Origin: Pseudomonadota bacterium
GTDB taxonomy: Bacteria; Pseudomonadota; Alphaproteobacteria; Parvibaculales; Parvibaculaceae
Reading direction: 5' to 3'
Assembly: GCA_021780275.1 (NCBI GenBank)
Contig: JAJXZC010000592.1
Span: 1-7,195 of the forward strand
Length of the DNA stretch: 7,195 nucleotides
Below the pieces are notes generated by a model, which was given only the letters and a program-made list of their open reading frames with translations, had not been told where the DNA came from and did not search any database. How positions within the stretch are numbered: the stretch's first letter is position 1; each line of letters opens with the position of its first letter. The position numbers and the translations under genes were made by a program. Shown here in pieces: positions 5,267 through 7,195 of the stretch.

Positions 5267-6538
5267 ATGAAGAATGTACCGTTTTATCTGATCGTTCCGG
5301 TCGCCGCGCTGCTGGGGTCCAGCGTTGCAGCGCTCGCCGACGATACGACGCCTTCTTCCCAGACGCCGATCACGGATGTACGTGGGCAAAGCGTTCGAGA
5401 GCGCGCCCGTCCGGGTTACGACGCGGTGGGCATCCGTGCCGGCAGCTTCCTCATCCTGCCGAAGGTCGATGTCAGCGAAACCTACAACGACAATATCTAT
5501 GCGACGGATACGAACACGGAGAGTGATTTCGTTACCGCCGTTTCCCCCTCGATCAGCGTGCAGTCGCTCTGGTCGCGTCATGCGCTTGGGCTCAAGGCCG
5601 GCCTCAGCCAGTATTGGTATGCCAGCAAGACCACGGAAGATCGTCTCGACTGGAATTTCGGCGCCGACGGCCGGCTCGACGTGCTGCGTGATACAAACAT
5701 CACCGGTTCGGCGAGCTACAGGCAGGCCCATGAAGACCGCGGGTCCGCCAATTCGCCGACATCGGCGGCGGAACCCGTCGAATATAATCTCTTCGACAGC
5801 TCGGTCGGGCTCTTTCAGCGGTTCAATCGCGTGACTGCGCAACTGAAGGGCACTTTCGATCAGTATGATTACAAGAATGTCGCGCTGATCGGTGGCGGGA
5901 CGCTCAACGAGGACTCTCGCGATCGCAATGAGTATGGCGGCGGGCTGCGCCTCGGCTATGACCTCTCCCCCGACACGAATGTTTATGCCGAGGGAAAGCT
6001 CAACAAGCGCTCCTACGACATGTCGGCGCCTGTCGATCGCAACTCGAATGGCTATGAAGCGGTCATCGGGTCCGAGTTCAAGCTCTCGCGGCTTGCGCAG
6101 GGCGAGGTCTATGTCGGCTATCAACGCCAGACCTATGACGCTTCCTATTATTCCGCGACCAGCGGCCTTGCCTATGGCGCGAAGGTGAACTGGTTCGTGA
6201 CGCCGCTGACGACTGTGCGGCTGTCTGCAGCATCGACGATCGAGGAATCGATTGATCCCGGCGCGTCGGGCTATATGAGCCAGAAGGTCGGCATCGGTCT
6301 CGATCATGAGTTGCTGCGGAATTTGATCCTCAGCGGAGATGTCTCATACGAAAATGATGATTTCGGCAACATCTCGAGGCAGGATGACGTGACCTCGGCG
6401 CTTTTCGGCGCGACCTATCTCCTTAATAATTTTTTCGCCGTCGGCGTCAATTATGGCATCGTGGATCGCAGCTCGAATGTCCCAGGAGCGGACTATACGC
6501 AGAACCAGGTCGGGTTCACTCTGCGCGGCCAACTCTGA
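5267..6538 (+). CDS. BBP2-type outer-membrane beta-barrel protein (VpsM/WzpX-like)
   Basis: The 423-residue product begins with a signal peptide (MKNVPFYLIVPVAALLGSS) and a likely cleavage after ALA (residue 24). After a short linker comes RPGYDAVGIRAGSFLILPKV, then a YNDNIYAT segment, the typical opening of the BBP2_2 family (Pfam PF10082). The rest is a long series of alternating hydrophobic/polar stretches rich in Tyr, Phe, Asn and Asp with Gly-bearing turns, as in a large transmembrane barrel. The last strand is QNQVGFTLRGQL; it ends in Leu rather than the commoner Phe. Members of this family are encoded in exopolysaccharide loci and are proposed to be the outer-membrane channel partnering short OPX proteins. 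The gene order here (OPX, exported protein, barrel, co-polymerase) supports that. The protein should reside in the outer membrane. I have not attempted a strand count. Confidence 0.88.
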   Translation: MKNVPFYLIVPVAALLGSSVAALADDTTPSSQTPITDVRGQSVRERARPGYDAVGIRAGSFLILPKVDVSETYNDNIYATDTNTESDFVTAVSPSISVQSLWSRHALGLKAGLSQYWYASKTTEDRLDWNFGADGRLDVLRDTNITGSASYRQAHEDRGSANSPTSAAEPVEYNLFDSSVGLFQRFNRVTAQLKGTFDQYDYKNVALIGGGTLNEDSRDRNEYGGGLRLGYDLSPDTNVYAEGKLNKRSYDMSAPVDRNSNGYEAVIGSEFKLSRLAQGEVYVGYQRQTYDASYYSATSGLAYGAKVNWFVTPLTTVRLSAASTIEESIDPGASGYMSQKVGIGLDHELLRNLILSGDVSYENDDFGNISRQDDVTSALFGATYLLNNFFAVGVNYGIVDRSSNVPGADYTQNQVGFTLRGQL

Positions 6539-6567
6539 GCTACTTGAGTTATATGAGGCCTTTGCGG

Positions 6568-6605
6568 GCGCCGTGAGCGGAGGATCGACCATTCTCCGCC
6601 GGCGC
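6568..6605 (+). other. Strong hairpin in the leader of the co-polymerase gene
   Basis: GCGCCG (6568-6573) pairs with CGGCGC (6600-6605). After a three-base bulge (TGA), GCGGAG (6577-6582) pairs with CTCCGC (6594-6599). GAT (6583-6585) can then pair with ATT (6591-6593, one G-U), leaving a CGACC loop. This makes about 15 base pairs. It starts 29 bases after the barrel stop and ends 41 bases before the next ATG. No T-run follows, so it looks like an mRNA stabiliser or attenuator rather than a classic terminator. Confidence 0.55.
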
Positions 6606-6646
6606 GATTATGACGGGGCGGAGTTGCCTCGCGATGTGGTGACTTC

Positions 6647-7195
6647 ATGAATGCGCCGCTTCAGCGGCCGGGTGTGCCGGCAGCCATGCCCGGGGGGATC
6701 AATGATCCCGATGGGCAGGCATTTCTCGAGATTGACCTCGTCAGGCTATTCCGCACGCTCAGGCGGCGCCTGAACGTCATATTGAGCGTCGTGATCGCGC
6801 TTACAGCGCTGGCGACGGTGGCGGTGTTCCAGCTGACGCCGCGCTATACCGCCAGCACCCAGGTCATGATCGACGCCCAACGCAAGAACGTCGTCAATCT
6901 CGATGAGGTCATGTCTGGCCTCGGCGTGGACTCTGCTGCGATCGACACGGAGGTGGAAATCATCCGGTCACGGGCGATCGCGCGCCGTGTCGTCGAGAAG
7001 CTTTCCCTGATCGACGATCCGGATTTCAATCCAGGGCTCCGGCCATCATCTTCGTCCATCTTCGATGTGATCAATCCAGTGCGCTGGGTTGCAGGGCTCT
7101 TCTCGTCATCGGGCAAGGCGGCGAAACCGGCCGACAGCAAGGAAGCGGCGATCGACACGGCGATCGATATCATCGTGGGGGGCGAGGACGTCAAC
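6647..7195 (+). CDS. Wzc/GumC-type polysaccharide co-polymerase, N-terminal part (runs off window)
   Basis: An open frame runs from the ATG at 6647 to the last base, giving 183 residues with no stop. An in-frame TGA at 6611 and no other start codon between them make this ATG the first possible start. The ribosome site is poor. After a Pro/Gly-rich cytoplasmic head comes FLEIDLVRLFRTLRRRLNVI (27-45), then a transmembrane helix at about 43-61. Next is LTPRYTASTQVMIDAQRKNV (63-82), typical of the Wzz domain, and the helix TEVEIIRSRAIARRVVEKL (101-119). Such proteins sit in the inner membrane, set chain length and link polymerase to the OPX exporter. Many end in a cytoplasmic tyrosine-kinase domain, but that part lies outside the window. 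Its position after the OPX and barrel genes fits a Wzx/Wzy-type locus. Confidence 0.9.
   Translation, partial: MNAPLQRPGVPAAMPGGINDPDGQAFLEIDLVRLFRTLRRRLNVILSVVIALTALATVAVFQLTPRYTASTQVMIDAQRKNVVNLDEVMSGLGVDSAAIDTEVEIIRSRAIARRVVEKLSLIDDPDFNPGLRPSSSSIFDVINPVRWVAGLFSSSGKAAKPADSKEAAIDTAIDIIVGGEDVN

Noticed and set aside
5264..6307. A 347-codon minus-strand open frame across the beta-barrel gene
   Set aside because: It is Ile/Arg/Asp-rich with no signal peptide or domain and mirrors barrel codons.
6844..7194. A minus-strand open frame at the right end
   Set aside because: It is the shadow of the open plus-strand co-polymerase frame, which has a clear Wzz domain and transmembrane helix.
1..7195. 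Signs of a mobile element, CRISPR array, tRNA or rRNA
   Set aside because: I saw no transposase or integrase motifs, no regularly spaced direct repeats and no cloverleaf or rRNA-like stretches on either strand.

Overview
The window is chromosomal DNA from a GC-rich bacterium, most likely an alphaproteobacterium. I base this on the strong G/C bias at third codon positions, the style of the arabinose-5-phosphate isomerase, and the short polysaccharide-export lipoprotein next to a BBP2-type beta-barrel. I cannot name the genus. No tRNA, rRNA, CRISPR array, transposase or prophage gene is visible. Seven protein genes are supported, two of them cut by the window edges.

Left block (1-2559). The window opens inside a gene for an FAD-linked oxidase of the DprE1 type. 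A DprE2-type short-chain dehydrogenase overlaps its stop codon. In mycobacteria this pair epimerises decaprenyl-phospho-ribose to decaprenyl-phospho-arabinose, the lipid-linked D-arabinofuranose donor. Converging on the pair from the minus strand, 7 bases away, is a KdsD/KpsF-type arabinose-5-phosphate isomerase (SIS plus two CBS domains), which normally feeds Kdo synthesis.

Middle (2560-2814). This is a divergent control region between the isomerase and the right-hand genes, with a GC-rich hairpin and a candidate promoter.

Right block (2815-7195). Five same-strand genes look like a capsule or exopolysaccharide export locus. They encode a PPP-family metallophosphatase, a short Wza/OPX export lipoprotein, an unrecognised alanine-rich exported protein, a BBP2-type outer-membrane beta-barrel, and the N-terminal part of a Wzc/GumC-type polysaccharide co-polymerase. 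The OPX protein ends right after its SLBB region and has no C-terminal membrane helix. With the neighbouring beta-barrel it fits the composite OPX/beta-barrel translocon idea (VpsM/WzpX-type barrels) better than the all-in-one Wza pore. The alanine-rich protein between them is the least explained part and may be an extra component. The gaps between these genes (69, 233, 77 and 108 bases) hold inverted repeats and a strong hairpin, so expression may be tuned within the run rather than driven as one simple operon.

Together the window joins lipid-linked pentose donor synthesis (left) to polysaccharide export (right). A D-arabinose-containing surface glycan is a reasonable but unproven hypothesis.
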